Positions 36,151 to 44,535 of a stretch of DNA of 64,000 nucleotides are shown one piece after another. The notes below the pieces were generated by a model. That model ran no database searches, was not told where the DNA came from, and was given only the letters and a program-made list of their open reading frames with translations. The DNA comes from Ketobacter sp964016105 (GTDB lineage: Bacteria > Pseudomonadota > Gammaproteobacteria > Pseudomonadales > Ketobacteraceae). How positions within the stretch are numbered: position 1 is the stretch's first letter; each line of letters opens with the position of its first letter. The stretch is from contig CAXHEX010000003.1 in assembly GCA_964016105.1 (NCBI GenBank), positions 248,001 to 312,000 of the forward strand, written 5' to 3'. A program made the position numbers and the translations under genes.

Positions 36151-38007
36151 ATGAATCCAGAGATACCTGGCTACAAAATAATAAAACACATGGGTTCCAG
36201 TCCCCAGGGCAGCGTATACCTGGCCAAACGTGAAGGCGAAGAACAGCAGGTGGTATTGAAGGTCCTTCACCTGGGTGACCGGGATTCAGAGGATGTAGCC
36301 CAGAGTTTTATCAACGACGCTGAATGCCTACGCAACCTGAACCACCCAAACATTGTCAACATTTATGACATAGACAAACACCAGGACTTCTGTTATTTCA
36401 CCATGGAGTACCTGTCCGGTGGCAACCTGGAATCCAGACTATGCCACGGCATGGATCGTTCAGAAGCGCTTAATCTTATTTATGGCATATCCGACGCTCT
36501 AGAATACGCCCATTCGAGATCCTGCCTGCACGGCACATTTAACCCAGGCAGTATTCTGTGCAATGCAAGCGGTGGCTTTGTGCTTACCCAATTACGACCG
36601 CAATCCTCTGCCCTAGCCAATGCTGCGGATTATGGGAGCCCTGAAGGGGCTTTATCTAAAACCAGGGATGCCCGCTCCGATATCTACAGTGTAGGGGCAC
36701 TTTTTTATCAGGTCCTAACCGGTCACCCACTCTACCAGGCAGACTCTCAAGAAGCGCTGGCCATCAAACATATTTCTGCCCCCACACCCAAATTGCCAGA
36801 ACCCTACCAGAACTTGCAAAGTGTGTTAGATAAGTTTGTGGCTAAAAATCCAGAACATCGCTACCAGAATGCCACAGAGGTAAAGTCGGCTATAGGGTCT
36901 TATTTGAAATCTTCGGAAACTGAAAGTTTAGACGAAAGTGAAACCAACCCACCGCGTCTGAGATTCACCAAACGCAACATTGGATTGTTCGCAGGGGTGG
37001 CAACGGCTTCATTGTCGCTTATTTTCGCGTTGATTATTTTTGGAGATCGCCCCACTCACCTTGAAGAGCGGGTATCTGATTTGATTCAAGAGCCACCGCC
37101 AAAGCCTCAACCACAACCCCATTTGCAAATAGAAGTGGCAGGACAGCTGGCGGAAGCGCAAGCAGCTGAGAAAAATGGCAAACTTGAGGATGCCTTTCTC
37201 CATTACAAGCAAATACTGACCATTGATCCTTCCAATAAAGACAGCTTAAAAGGCACCAGGCGCATAGCCGGTGTTCACCTGGACCAGGCCTATACAGCGG
37301 TGACAGAAGAAAAGAACGTAGAAAAAGCACGAACGAAACTGGAACAAGCATTAATCATTGCACCCAATCACCCCTACGCAAACGAAGTTCAAGACCGCTT
37401 AGCGGACCTGGAAACCGATTTACAAACCCAATTGCAACAAGAACGTTTGGCGGCAGAACAGTCCCAAATAACCCTCTCACTTGATGCAGCCCTGGAAAAA
37501 AATGATCTGGCTGAAGCAAAAAGCCAGCTGCAGCGTCTCCAGTCCACTGCCCCCGAGCACCAAACATTGGAGACGTACCAATCGGCGGTAGCAGATCTAA
37601 TCAACTCACTGGCCAAACAGAAACTGGAATTGTTGAGCATGGCATCTGCCAATGCCATTCCCAAACAACCCAACCAGGATTCCACTGATTGGTTGTTGAA
37701 CAAAGCGGAAGTGGCGCTAAACAACAACAATTTGATGCTTCCTGAAGGGGATAACGCCTATTATTATTACGCCAAGATTCTGGATCGAACACCGAATCAA
37801 AAACAGGCCATGGCAGGCCTGGAAACCATTACAAAAAAATACCTGCAATTGGCAAGCAACTCCATCGACCAGGGCCAATTAGATATGGCAACCACCTATC
37901 TTGATCGCGGCTCGATGATCGTTACGAAACATCAACTTAATACCCAGCTCAGCGACAAAGTAACGAAGATCAAGGCTGAGGTAGTAAACCAGCGTCAAAT
38001 TAAATAA
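36151..38007 (+). CDS. Membrane pseudokinase, paralogue of the preceding kinase
   Basis: The 618-residue protein aligns with its upstream neighbour from the first residue (IPGYKI versus IPGFKI) and has the same order of kinase domain, transmembrane helix (about 288-307; IGLFAGVATASLSLIFALII) and TPR-like repeats. Lys37 is kept, but the glycine loop reads GSSPQG, the catalytic loop reads H-G-T-F-N-P-G-S (127-134; R, D, K and N all lost), and the DFG site reads Q-L-R (147-149). It should not phosphorylate and is probably a regulatory or scaffolding partner. The acidic linker of the neighbour is absent. ATG 36151 is chosen by homology; TTG 36133 is possible. The gap between the two is about 100 bases. 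Confidence 0.85.
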   Translation: MNPEIPGYKIIKHMGSSPQGSVYLAKREGEEQQVVLKVLHLGDRDSEDVAQSFINDAECLRNLNHPNIVNIYDIDKHQDFCYFTMEYLSGGNLESRLCHGMDRSEALNLIYGISDALEYAHSRSCLHGTFNPGSILCNASGGFVLTQLRPQSSALANAADYGSPEGALSKTRDARSDIYSVGALFYQVLTGHPLYQADSQEALAIKHISAPTPKLPEPYQNLQSVLDKFVAKNPEHRYQNATEVKSAIGSYLKSSETESLDESETNPPRLRFTKRNIGLFAGVATASLSLIFALIIFGDRPTHLEERVSDLIQEPPPKPQPQPHLQIEVAGQLAEAQAAEKNGKLEDAFLHYKQILTIDPSNKDSLKGTRRIAGVHLDQAYTAVTEEKNVEKARTKLEQALIIAPNHPYANEVQDRLADLETDLQTQLQQERLAAEQSQITLSLDAALEKNDLAEAKSQLQRLQSTAPEHQTLETYQSAVADLINSLAKQKLELLSMASANAIPKQPNQDSTDWLLNKAEVALNNNNLMLPEGDNAYYYYAKILDRTPNQKQAMAGLETITKKYLQLASNSIDQGQLDMATTYLDRGSMIVTKHQLNTQLSDKVTKIKAEVVNQRQIK

Positions 38008-38010
38008 CCA

Positions 38011-38024
38011 TCGCCTCTAGGCGA
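38011..38024. terminator. Small hairpin between convergent genes
   Basis: TCGCC-TCTA-GGCGA forms a 5-bp stem between the pseudokinase stop and the convergent opgG stop. There is no T tract, so its role as a terminator is doubtful. Confidence 0.25.
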
Positions 38025-38032
38025 GCCCATTG

Positions 38033-39610
38033 TCAGTGGGATTCTGGCAAATACTGATAGGTCCAGGTTTCGCTTAAGGGCTGATTTTTGTTTCGGCGTA
38101 AATACATCCTGAGTTCCACTGGTTCAGTGCCAGTCACATTGAGATCAAACACAGCCCGCCAAATCCGGGTATCCATAATGGGTTCTGCCCGAATCAGGGT
38201 TACTTCTCCGCGGGACGCTGTCACCACAACATCTGGGAACTCGCCGTATTCCAGTGTGCCAAGAATTTCTCCTTCCCACTCCACAGAAATTTTAGATACC
38301 CCTTCGGGGCGGGCCTGCCCCGCATTACCGCCTCGCCCCAACCGGGTGGCGGTGGCACGGGCCAACTTCTTCATGGGGTGAGGATTATTCGCCTGCCAGT
38401 ACATACGATAACGATAATGTATTGGCTCCCCTACTTTTGGCTGCTCTGCTGGATTCCAAAACAAGGCGATATTATCGTGAATTTCATCGTCCGTGGGTAA
38501 CTCTACCAAAGTGACCTGACCCTTGCCCCAATGATGAAGAGGCTCCACCCACAGACTGGGTCGACGATGATAACGAACACCATCCAGATAATGGGTCACT
38601 TCCCGATCCCGTTGCATCAAACCAAAACCCCGTGGATTCTCATCAACAAATCCAGACACACGTACATCCTTGGGGTTATTCAATTGCCGCCATATTCGTT
38701 CACCATTACCCGTCCACATCTCCAGCCCGTCTGAGTCGTGGACTTCCGGACGCCAATCCACAGCAAATGACTTGTTGGTTTCAGAGAACCAAAACATACT
38801 GGTAAGGGGAGCTATACCCAATCGCTGCACTGGCTTGCGTAAAAACAGTGTTTTTTCCACTTCCACAACCACGTTATCAGCCCGTTTCAGATCAAAACGA
38901 TAGGCACCGGTAATACTCTCACCATTGAGCAAAGCATACACCGTTGACGAATTTTCAACGCCATCTGCCGATTCAATATAAAACTCAACAAAGTCAGGAA
39001 ATTCTTCAGGCCTATTGGTGGCGGTATCAACCGCAACCCCCCTGGCTGATAATCCATATTGGCCTTCAGAACCAATGGTACGGAAATAAGAGGCGCCTAA
39101 AAACGCAATCCAATCCTGGGTCTTCCAATCTTTTCGATGACGGCTTTCGTGAAATCGAAAACCCGCAAAGCCAATATCTTCCGGCAGTTGCCGTGCGATA
39201 CTCTGCGCGGGCATATTAAAGTACTCAGTGGAGTACCGTATCTCACGGGCATGATTACCTTTAAGCAAAAACATTCGAACCGGTTTTTTAAAATACCGCC
39301 CCAAGTGAAAGAAGGTTAAAGGATACTCGCCTCCTTCCGTTGCATAGGGTGAAAATTCGCGCTTGAAATGAAGCTGCCCATGGGCGTCGTAATCGATCTT
39401 TTCAAGAATATGGGCGTGGGGCACCGCTGGTGCCCCATAAGGTTCCGTGGCCAATTTTTTGGCTCGTTCAATCAAATGGTTGTAGCTGAACTCCTGTTCC
39501 TGGCCCAGCTCTATGGATTCAGCCCAACTGGCGTTTTGGTTGCTCAAACAAACCAAAACCAGAAACACCTGAATGACTATTCGTCGATATAGACCCAAAG
39601 TTGTTGTCAA
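38033..39610 (-). CDS. opgG: Periplasmic glucan biosynthesis protein OpgG/OpgD-type (copy 1)
   Basis: The 525-residue periplasmic protein of osmoregulated periplasmic glucan synthesis has a signal peptide ending near NASWAE. Family motifs are IGFAGFRFHE, AFLGASYFRTIGSEGQYGLSARG, PRGFGLMQRDR and SLWVEPLHHWGKGQVTLVELPT. OpgG and OpgD proteins are now grouped with beta-1,2-glucanases (GH186). It starts at TTG 39610, with GGGGGAG 6 bases upstream, the best ribosome site nearby. It is divergent from the opgC-like gene, and a second paralogue lies 3 kb further on. Which copy is OpgG-like and which OpgD-like cannot be settled by reading. Confidence 0.9.
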   Translation of the reverse strand: MTTTLGLYRRIVIQVFLVLVCLSNQNASWAESIELGQEQEFSYNHLIERAKKLATEPYGAPAVPHAHILEKIDYDAHGQLHFKREFSPYATEGGEYPLTFFHLGRYFKKPVRMFLLKGNHAREIRYSTEYFNMPAQSIARQLPEDIGFAGFRFHESRHRKDWKTQDWIAFLGASYFRTIGSEGQYGLSARGVAVDTATNRPEEFPDFVEFYIESADGVENSSTVYALLNGESITGAYRFDLKRADNVVVEVEKTLFLRKPVQRLGIAPLTSMFWFSETNKSFAVDWRPEVHDSDGLEMWTGNGERIWRQLNNPKDVRVSGFVDENPRGFGLMQRDREVTHYLDGVRYHRRPSLWVEPLHHWGKGQVTLVELPTDDEIHDNIALFWNPAEQPKVGEPIHYRYRMYWQANNPHPMKKLARATATRLGRGGNAGQARPEGVSKISVEWEGEILGTLEYGEFPDVVVTASRGEVTLIRAEPIMDTRIWRAVFDLNVTGTEPVELRMYLRRNKNQPLSETWTYQYLPESH

Positions 39611-39767
39611 TTTTACTCCCCCATAAACAGCTAAACCCGACCTACTGTACTCAACTTACCCCACTGCCAGCTTTGAGTTGGTTCACATTGATCACATGAT
39701 TTTATGGACTCGGGTTTAACAAGTACATATCCTCGAGAATAAGCGAAGTAGCAGTAGGGATTCAGTT

Positions 39768-40868
39768 ATGCGTTTCGATACCATCGATGGAATTAGAGGT
39801 CATCTTCTGCTAGGCATGATGGTTGCTCATCTGGCATTCTCTTCTGGCACCCAAGAATCGTTACACCACCTTCTAAACCTGCATCACTTTCGTCTAATCG
39901 GAATGTACGATGCTGAGTTTTTTGTTCCCATTTCCGGTTTTATGATGGGCTTTCTGTTCCGCAATAAATGGCACAGCGACAACCATAAACTAAGACAGTT
40001 TCTCTGGGTCAGAACGGTAAAGGTATACAAGTACCAAATGCTGTGCGCTTTACCGGTTCTATTATTAATTGGCTTTAATGGTGGAATCGTAGAATGGTTC
40101 CATAGTGCACTGGCCAAACTGGGTGCCATTGTGGTGTTACAAGCGGGATTCAGCTATGCAGATATTCTGCCCATCTATTTATCCTGTTTTGTTATCCTCA
40201 CCATACCCTGTATGCTGGGCTGGACTTCTCGTGTCATTCCTTTTGCCGTTTACTGCCTATCCATTTATCTAATGGGCCAATTACTCTGGTTTCACAATCT
40301 ACGCTTCATTGCATTTGATGTACTCAGTTGGAGCTTGCTGTTTAACATCTTTTTTGTAGCGGGCATGTATCGCCAAGAGATAATCCAACTTTGCAACAGA
40401 ATCACCCTGTCAGTCAGACTTATTCTAGTGGTTCTGTTCAGCATGATTTGGATAAGCATTTGGCAATTGGAACTTTACCCGGAAGTGCTCACCCACCTGC
40501 CCCGCAAGCCAAATTCCAGTTGGGCCCGAACTCAACTCAATCCGGCTTACCTGCTTATGATCCTGTCTTTCGTCACCGTCTTTGTATTGATATTGACCTA
40601 CCGTGGTAAAAACCCATTACTGACTTGGCCGCAAAAAGCCATGACGTTTTACTTTAATCTACCTTTCCTCAAACACATTGGCCGGCAATCGCTTAAAATG
40701 TTTGTGGCACACGTGTTTATCATCAACGGCTATATCTTATTGCTAAAACACACCCAAATGCCATTGCAGTTACCTGCGGCCTATGTCTCCATAGTGCTGT
40801 TTTTATGCTTTGCCTACCGTCACAGCATCTATAACTCAATGCCCATCTTACAATCACGGTCTGCTTAG
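39768..40868 (+). CDS. opgC: OpgC-like membrane acyltransferase
   Basis: The 366-residue polytopic protein has about ten transmembrane helices and the OpgC start: RFDTIDGIRGHLLLGMMVAH, followed by DAEFFVPISGFMMGFLF. OpgC adds succinyl groups to periplasmic glucans at the membrane. Its position between an opgG-type gene and opgH supports this assignment over a generic acyltransferase. TAGGGA stands upstream of ATG 39768. It is convergent with opgH (18 bases apart). Confidence 0.82.
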   Translation: MRFDTIDGIRGHLLLGMMVAHLAFSSGTQESLHHLLNLHHFRLIGMYDAEFFVPISGFMMGFLFRNKWHSDNHKLRQFLWVRTVKVYKYQMLCALPVLLLIGFNGGIVEWFHSALAKLGAIVVLQAGFSYADILPIYLSCFVILTIPCMLGWTSRVIPFAVYCLSIYLMGQLLWFHNLRFIAFDVLSWSLLFNIFFVAGMYRQEIIQLCNRITLSVRLILVVLFSMIWISIWQLELYPEVLTHLPRKPNSSWARTQLNPAYLLMILSFVTVFVLILTYRGKNPLLTWPQKAMTFYFNLPFLKHIGRQSLKMFVAHVFIINGYILLLKHTQMPLQLPAAYVSIVLFLCFAYRHSIYNSMPILQSRSA

Positions 40869-40886
40869 AAGATTACCTACTTATCA

Positions 40887-42698
40887 TTAACCGTAGGAAA
40901 ACCTGGGCAGCTCTACCTTACCCTGAAGTTCTGCCGGAATAGCCAGTAAACCCAGGTGACTAAGCCAGCGGGCTACCCTGTCTCCACTGCTCAATTTCAC
41001 CAGGGGTCCGGCCAGCAGTAGTCCAATCAAGACGGGAGTAAGCCACCAGAAAAACTGGGGGGTATAAAAATACATTGCTGCGCCCCACGCCAGCGCCATT
41101 AGGGTGATAAAACTGGTCTTGCCCAGAGACTCTCGCCAACTTACCCTGCGCCCGTCTCGAGGTTGTGCGTTCCAACCGACTTTTCTGCCCAGTAAAATCC
41201 CCAACACAAAGTAGCTATGGTAAACCATCATAACCGGAGCAATCAGCACCGCGAAAACAGCCTCCAGAATAGCGCTGATAAACAGCCTGATACCACCACC
41301 AAATTCTCGACCCTGGTTCCACAACCCCACAATTACCCCCATAACCTTAGGTAGGAACAAAAGGGCAATGGTGAGCAAAAACAAAGACACAATTTGTTCG
41401 GTCTTGGCCACATGCCAGGTGGGAAAAAGCTGGTAATGGGTGGAAAAATATTGATTACTATTTAGAGATCTCTGTACCGCATCCACACTACTAAGGGCCA
41501 GCATAAACATCCATACCAATGAGCTCATGTAGGCCACCGCACCAAAAAACATATGCAGACGGTTAATAAATTTGTAACCCGAACCCACCAGTAGAGCCAG
41601 ATGCTGAATATTGCCCTGGGCCCAACGACGATCACGAACCGCATAATCCAATATATTACTGGGCAGCTCTTCGTAACTTCCACCTATGTCGGAACGCAAT
41701 ACCACTTGCCATCCAGCACGCCGAAGTAACGCAGCTTCAACAAAATCATGACTGAGAATTTCACCACTAAATGGGCCTCTCTTAGCGCGTAATTTTGGCA
41801 GCGCACAATGTTGCACAAATGGCGCAATGCGTATGATGGCGTTGTGGCCCCAGTAATTGGCTGAATCAGTTTGCCAAAACGCCATACCCGCAGCCAACAT
41901 TGGGCTGTAAAGCGTTCCAGCAAACTGTAGAAAGCGTCCAAATAACGTTTGCTGCCGAACCGGAAGTGGAACTGTTTGCACCAAGCCAAAGGAAGCATTG
42001 TGATCCATGGCCTGCACCAGTTCCACCATACACTTCCCAGTCATAATACTGTCCGCATCCAAGACAATCATGTACTCGTAGCGATGGCCCCAGCGGTCAC
42101 AAAAATCACTCAAATTACCTACTTTGCGACCGTGATTGCGTTCACGACGCCGGTAGTAGGCGTGCCGACCTAATTTTCCCAAACGTTTTTTGAGTGACCA
42201 CCAGCCCTCACGCTCAGCCTTTGCGATCTCTGGGTCCTGAGTGTCGCTCAAAAGAAAAAAATCAAAATATTGAGATCTTCCGGTGGTGTGCAAAGAACGC
42301 ATATTCGCTTCAAATCCCGCCAGTACGCGCTGGGTATCTTCGTTATAGACGGGCATCACAACTGCCGTGCGGCTAAATATTTTGCTGTCGCTGTTTTTAA
42401 TGGACTGCAATGGCTTTAGTGTCAGTGGGTCAAGCTTAAATAGTGTGAGCAGAAAACCCAGAAATGCGCTCCAGAAGGAATACACTATCCAGGCAAAACT
42501 GATGGAAAACAGCAACAATAGCCCAAACTCCAACCCACTTAGACCATTGGGTTGCAGGATAATCATCATCAGGTTTGCGCCGGCCAAAGTGGACAACGCC
42601 ACCAATAGAAAAAAAACCATTCTTCTCAGCGATGAAAAGGGCGCGTTTAAACGTTCAGCGTGCCCATCACTGGCTAATATCACTTGGGTTCCAGACAT
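40887..42698 (-). CDS. opgH: Periplasmic glucan glucosyltransferase OpgH, short form
   Basis: This inner-membrane GT2 enzyme of about 603 residues polymerises the glucan backbone from UDP-glucose. Motifs are MPVYNED, VLDADS and RDRRWAQGN (the Q/RxxRW-type site), with several transmembrane helices before and after. E. coli OpgH is about 847 residues with a long cytoplasmic N-terminus that also affects FtsZ; here only about 30 residues precede the first membrane helix. I chose ATG 42698, preceded by GGAG; GTG 42713 is the alternative. The start overlaps the end of the upstream opgG-type gene by about 32 bases. Confidence 0.9.
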   Translation of the reverse strand: MSGTQVILASDGHAERLNAPFSSLRRMVFFLLVALSTLAGANLMMIILQPNGLSGLEFGLLLLFSISFAWIVYSFWSAFLGFLLTLFKLDPLTLKPLQSIKNSDSKIFSRTAVVMPVYNEDTQRVLAGFEANMRSLHTTGRSQYFDFFLLSDTQDPEIAKAEREGWWSLKKRLGKLGRHAYYRRRERNHGRKVGNLSDFCDRWGHRYEYMIVLDADSIMTGKCMVELVQAMDHNASFGLVQTVPLPVRQQTLFGRFLQFAGTLYSPMLAAGMAFWQTDSANYWGHNAIIRIAPFVQHCALPKLRAKRGPFSGEILSHDFVEAALLRRAGWQVVLRSDIGGSYEELPSNILDYAVRDRRWAQGNIQHLALLVGSGYKFINRLHMFFGAVAYMSSLVWMFMLALSSVDAVQRSLNSNQYFSTHYQLFPTWHVAKTEQIVSLFLLTIALLFLPKVMGVIVGLWNQGREFGGGIRLFISAILEAVFAVLIAPVMMVYHSYFVLGILLGRKVGWNAQPRDGRRVSWRESLGKTSFITLMALAWGAAMYFYTPQFFWWLTPVLIGLLLAGPLVKLSSGDRVARWLSHLGLLAIPAELQGKVELPRFSYG

Positions 42699-44256
42699 AA
42701 CTCCATACCTCACTGATCCGCTGGCCTCGAAGTTTTAGAAACAGACGCATATCTGCAGTTTTATCTTCCGCAGTTCGAATTTTGAAGGAAGCACGCCACA
42801 TTTCTGAATTTGGTAATTTTTCCACGGCCAAGTCGCTTACTTTTCCAGCGCTCATGCTCAAATCGGCCTCAATAAGCTGACCCGCTGGAATAGATGCCAG
42901 GGCTTCGCCGGCGAAATCCACTACAAACTGACGCTTGGTTTTGGGCGGTAGTCTCTTTCCAGGCGTATGGGCCCAGCCATTGCGGGTTCGAACCACGGTA
43001 GCCAATCCCGATTCTTCAGGGCCTCGGTTGTAGGTCTGCAAAGCATACTTAACGTCAATCACATCGCCCTTGCGGATCTGTTTGCTGGGTACCCAGTAAG
43101 CCACAATGTTATCGTTGGTCTCACTGCCAGTGGGAATTTCAACCAGCTCAATGCGGCCCTCTCCCCAGTCTCCAAGGGGCTTAACCCATAGGCTCGGGCG
43201 CAGATGATAATTGGCTTCCACATCCAGGTAATGATTAAAATCTCGGTCCCGCTGCATTAGACCAAACCCCTTTGGTGCATGGCCCTGGAAAGACACCACG
43301 CTTAGCCGATTGGGATTGTTAAGTGGTCGCCAGATCCACTCTCCATGGGCTGTTTCAATCAACAATCCGTCGCTGTCGTGCACTTCGGGGCGGTAATCGT
43401 CTTTTTTCAACACCGTGTTTTCACCGAAGAAATACATGCTAGTTAAGGGTGCAATCCCCAGCTTGTTTATATCTTTCCTGGCAAAAAGTCGCGCGGTTAC
43501 CAGTAACTCCGTGCTCGCACCGGGCGAGAGCTCAAAGCGATAGGCGCCTGTCACGGACGCGCTGTCCAGCAGAGCATAAAATTGAATTTTGATATCCGTT
43601 GCGGCAGGTTTTTTAAGCCAAAACTCAGTAAAACGAGGAAATTCTTCACCACTACTGACGGCAGTGTCGATGGCCAGACCACGGGCAGACAAGCCATATG
43701 CCTGGCCCGGCCCCACCAAGCGAAAATAGGATGCACCTTGAAACACAGCCACTTCGTCTTTGTACTGCGCGTTGTTAAGAGGGTAATGAATGCGAAAGCC
43801 CGCATAGCCTAACGTGGTGGACGAATCGATATTTAACTTTGAGGCACGCTTGCCAAAGATAAAATTGGACATGGCATAGGGAAACAACTGGGTGTGGGAA
43901 GCCGAATCCAGGGTGTTCACTGTGGTGCGGTGCCGATAAATAAAACCTGGGTGAAAGAACTGGGCCTCAAACAATGCCTCATCACGCCACAATGCCTTTT
44001 CGGAGTCAAACCGAATGTCTCTGTATTGATCGTAACTGAGTGCCTTCAACTGCTCCGGCAGCTCCACCCCACTGCCATCGAAGGGTATCTGTGCTTTCTG
44101 CTGTGCAATTTGGATTAGAGATTCAAATGTAAAAGCTGGATCCTGCGCGTAAAGGCGACCGGAGTTGAACATTGCCGTACAACAACCAACAACGACTAAA
44201 ACAATTCGAATCCCCCTAATGTCTGCCACTGCTTTTACTCCATACCAACACTCCAT
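42667..44256 (-). CDS. opgG: Periplasmic glucan biosynthesis protein OpgG/OpgD-type (copy 2)
   Basis: The 529-residue paralogue of the gene at 38033 carries the same landmarks: LGYAGFRIHYPLN, VFQGASYFRLVGPGQAYGLS, PKGFGLMQRDRDFNHYLD and SLWVKPLGDWGEGRIELVEI. The N-terminus is hydrophobic (IRIVLVVVGCCTAM), consistent with export. GTG 44229 with GGAG upstream is an attractive alternative start that gives a more standard signal peptide. It overlaps opgH as in the E. coli opgGH operon, so this copy is the likelier true OpgG. Confidence 0.9.
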   Translation of the reverse strand: MECWYGVKAVADIRGIRIVLVVVGCCTAMFNSGRLYAQDPAFTFESLIQIAQQKAQIPFDGSGVELPEQLKALSYDQYRDIRFDSEKALWRDEALFEAQFFHPGFIYRHRTTVNTLDSASHTQLFPYAMSNFIFGKRASKLNIDSSTTLGYAGFRIHYPLNNAQYKDEVAVFQGASYFRLVGPGQAYGLSARGLAIDTAVSSGEEFPRFTEFWLKKPAATDIKIQFYALLDSASVTGAYRFELSPGASTELLVTARLFARKDINKLGIAPLTSMYFFGENTVLKKDDYRPEVHDSDGLLIETAHGEWIWRPLNNPNRLSVVSFQGHAPKGFGLMQRDRDFNHYLDVEANYHLRPSLWVKPLGDWGEGRIELVEIPTGSETNDNIVAYWVPSKQIRKGDVIDVKYALQTYNRGPEESGLATVVRTRNGWAHTPGKRLPPKTKRQFVVDFAGEALASIPAGQLIEADLSMSAGKVSDLAVEKLPNSEMWRASFKIRTAEDKTADMRLFLKLRGQRISEVWSYVWNPSDISQ

Positions 44257-44535
44257 TGCCTAACTTAGTTCGCGGGGCGCTAATTAGGTTCCCATCTTCG
44301 TATGAAGCAAGTTTTTTGCCACACCTGGCTGATCATCTATTTTCAGGGAAAACCAGGGGGAAATAACGCGAAAGTGTGAACACATTCTCCTAACGCCTAA
44401 AAAATGTGACTAGATCAAGGTACAAATAAAACTCAATAAATAGGGAAAAAAGAAATACCAACGTGTACAAGTTTCAAAAATTGGCAAAAAAGGATGTATG
44501 CAACCGAAATTGTGCAGTTTTCCAGGGGGGCACTT
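44257..44535. other. Intergenic region upstream of opgG2
   Basis: This 279-base stretch lies between the opgG2 start and the end of the phosphotransferase fusion gene. It is A/T-rich around 44395-44480 and probably contains the opgGH promoter. I see no ORF with a ribosome site, no RNA gene and no convincing terminator. Confidence 0.4.

Noticed and set aside
44395..44425. FNR/CRP-like site before opgG2 (TGTGACTAGATCAA)
   Set aside because: Only one half matches each consensus, so it is a chimera that would occur by chance in A/T-rich intergenic DNA.
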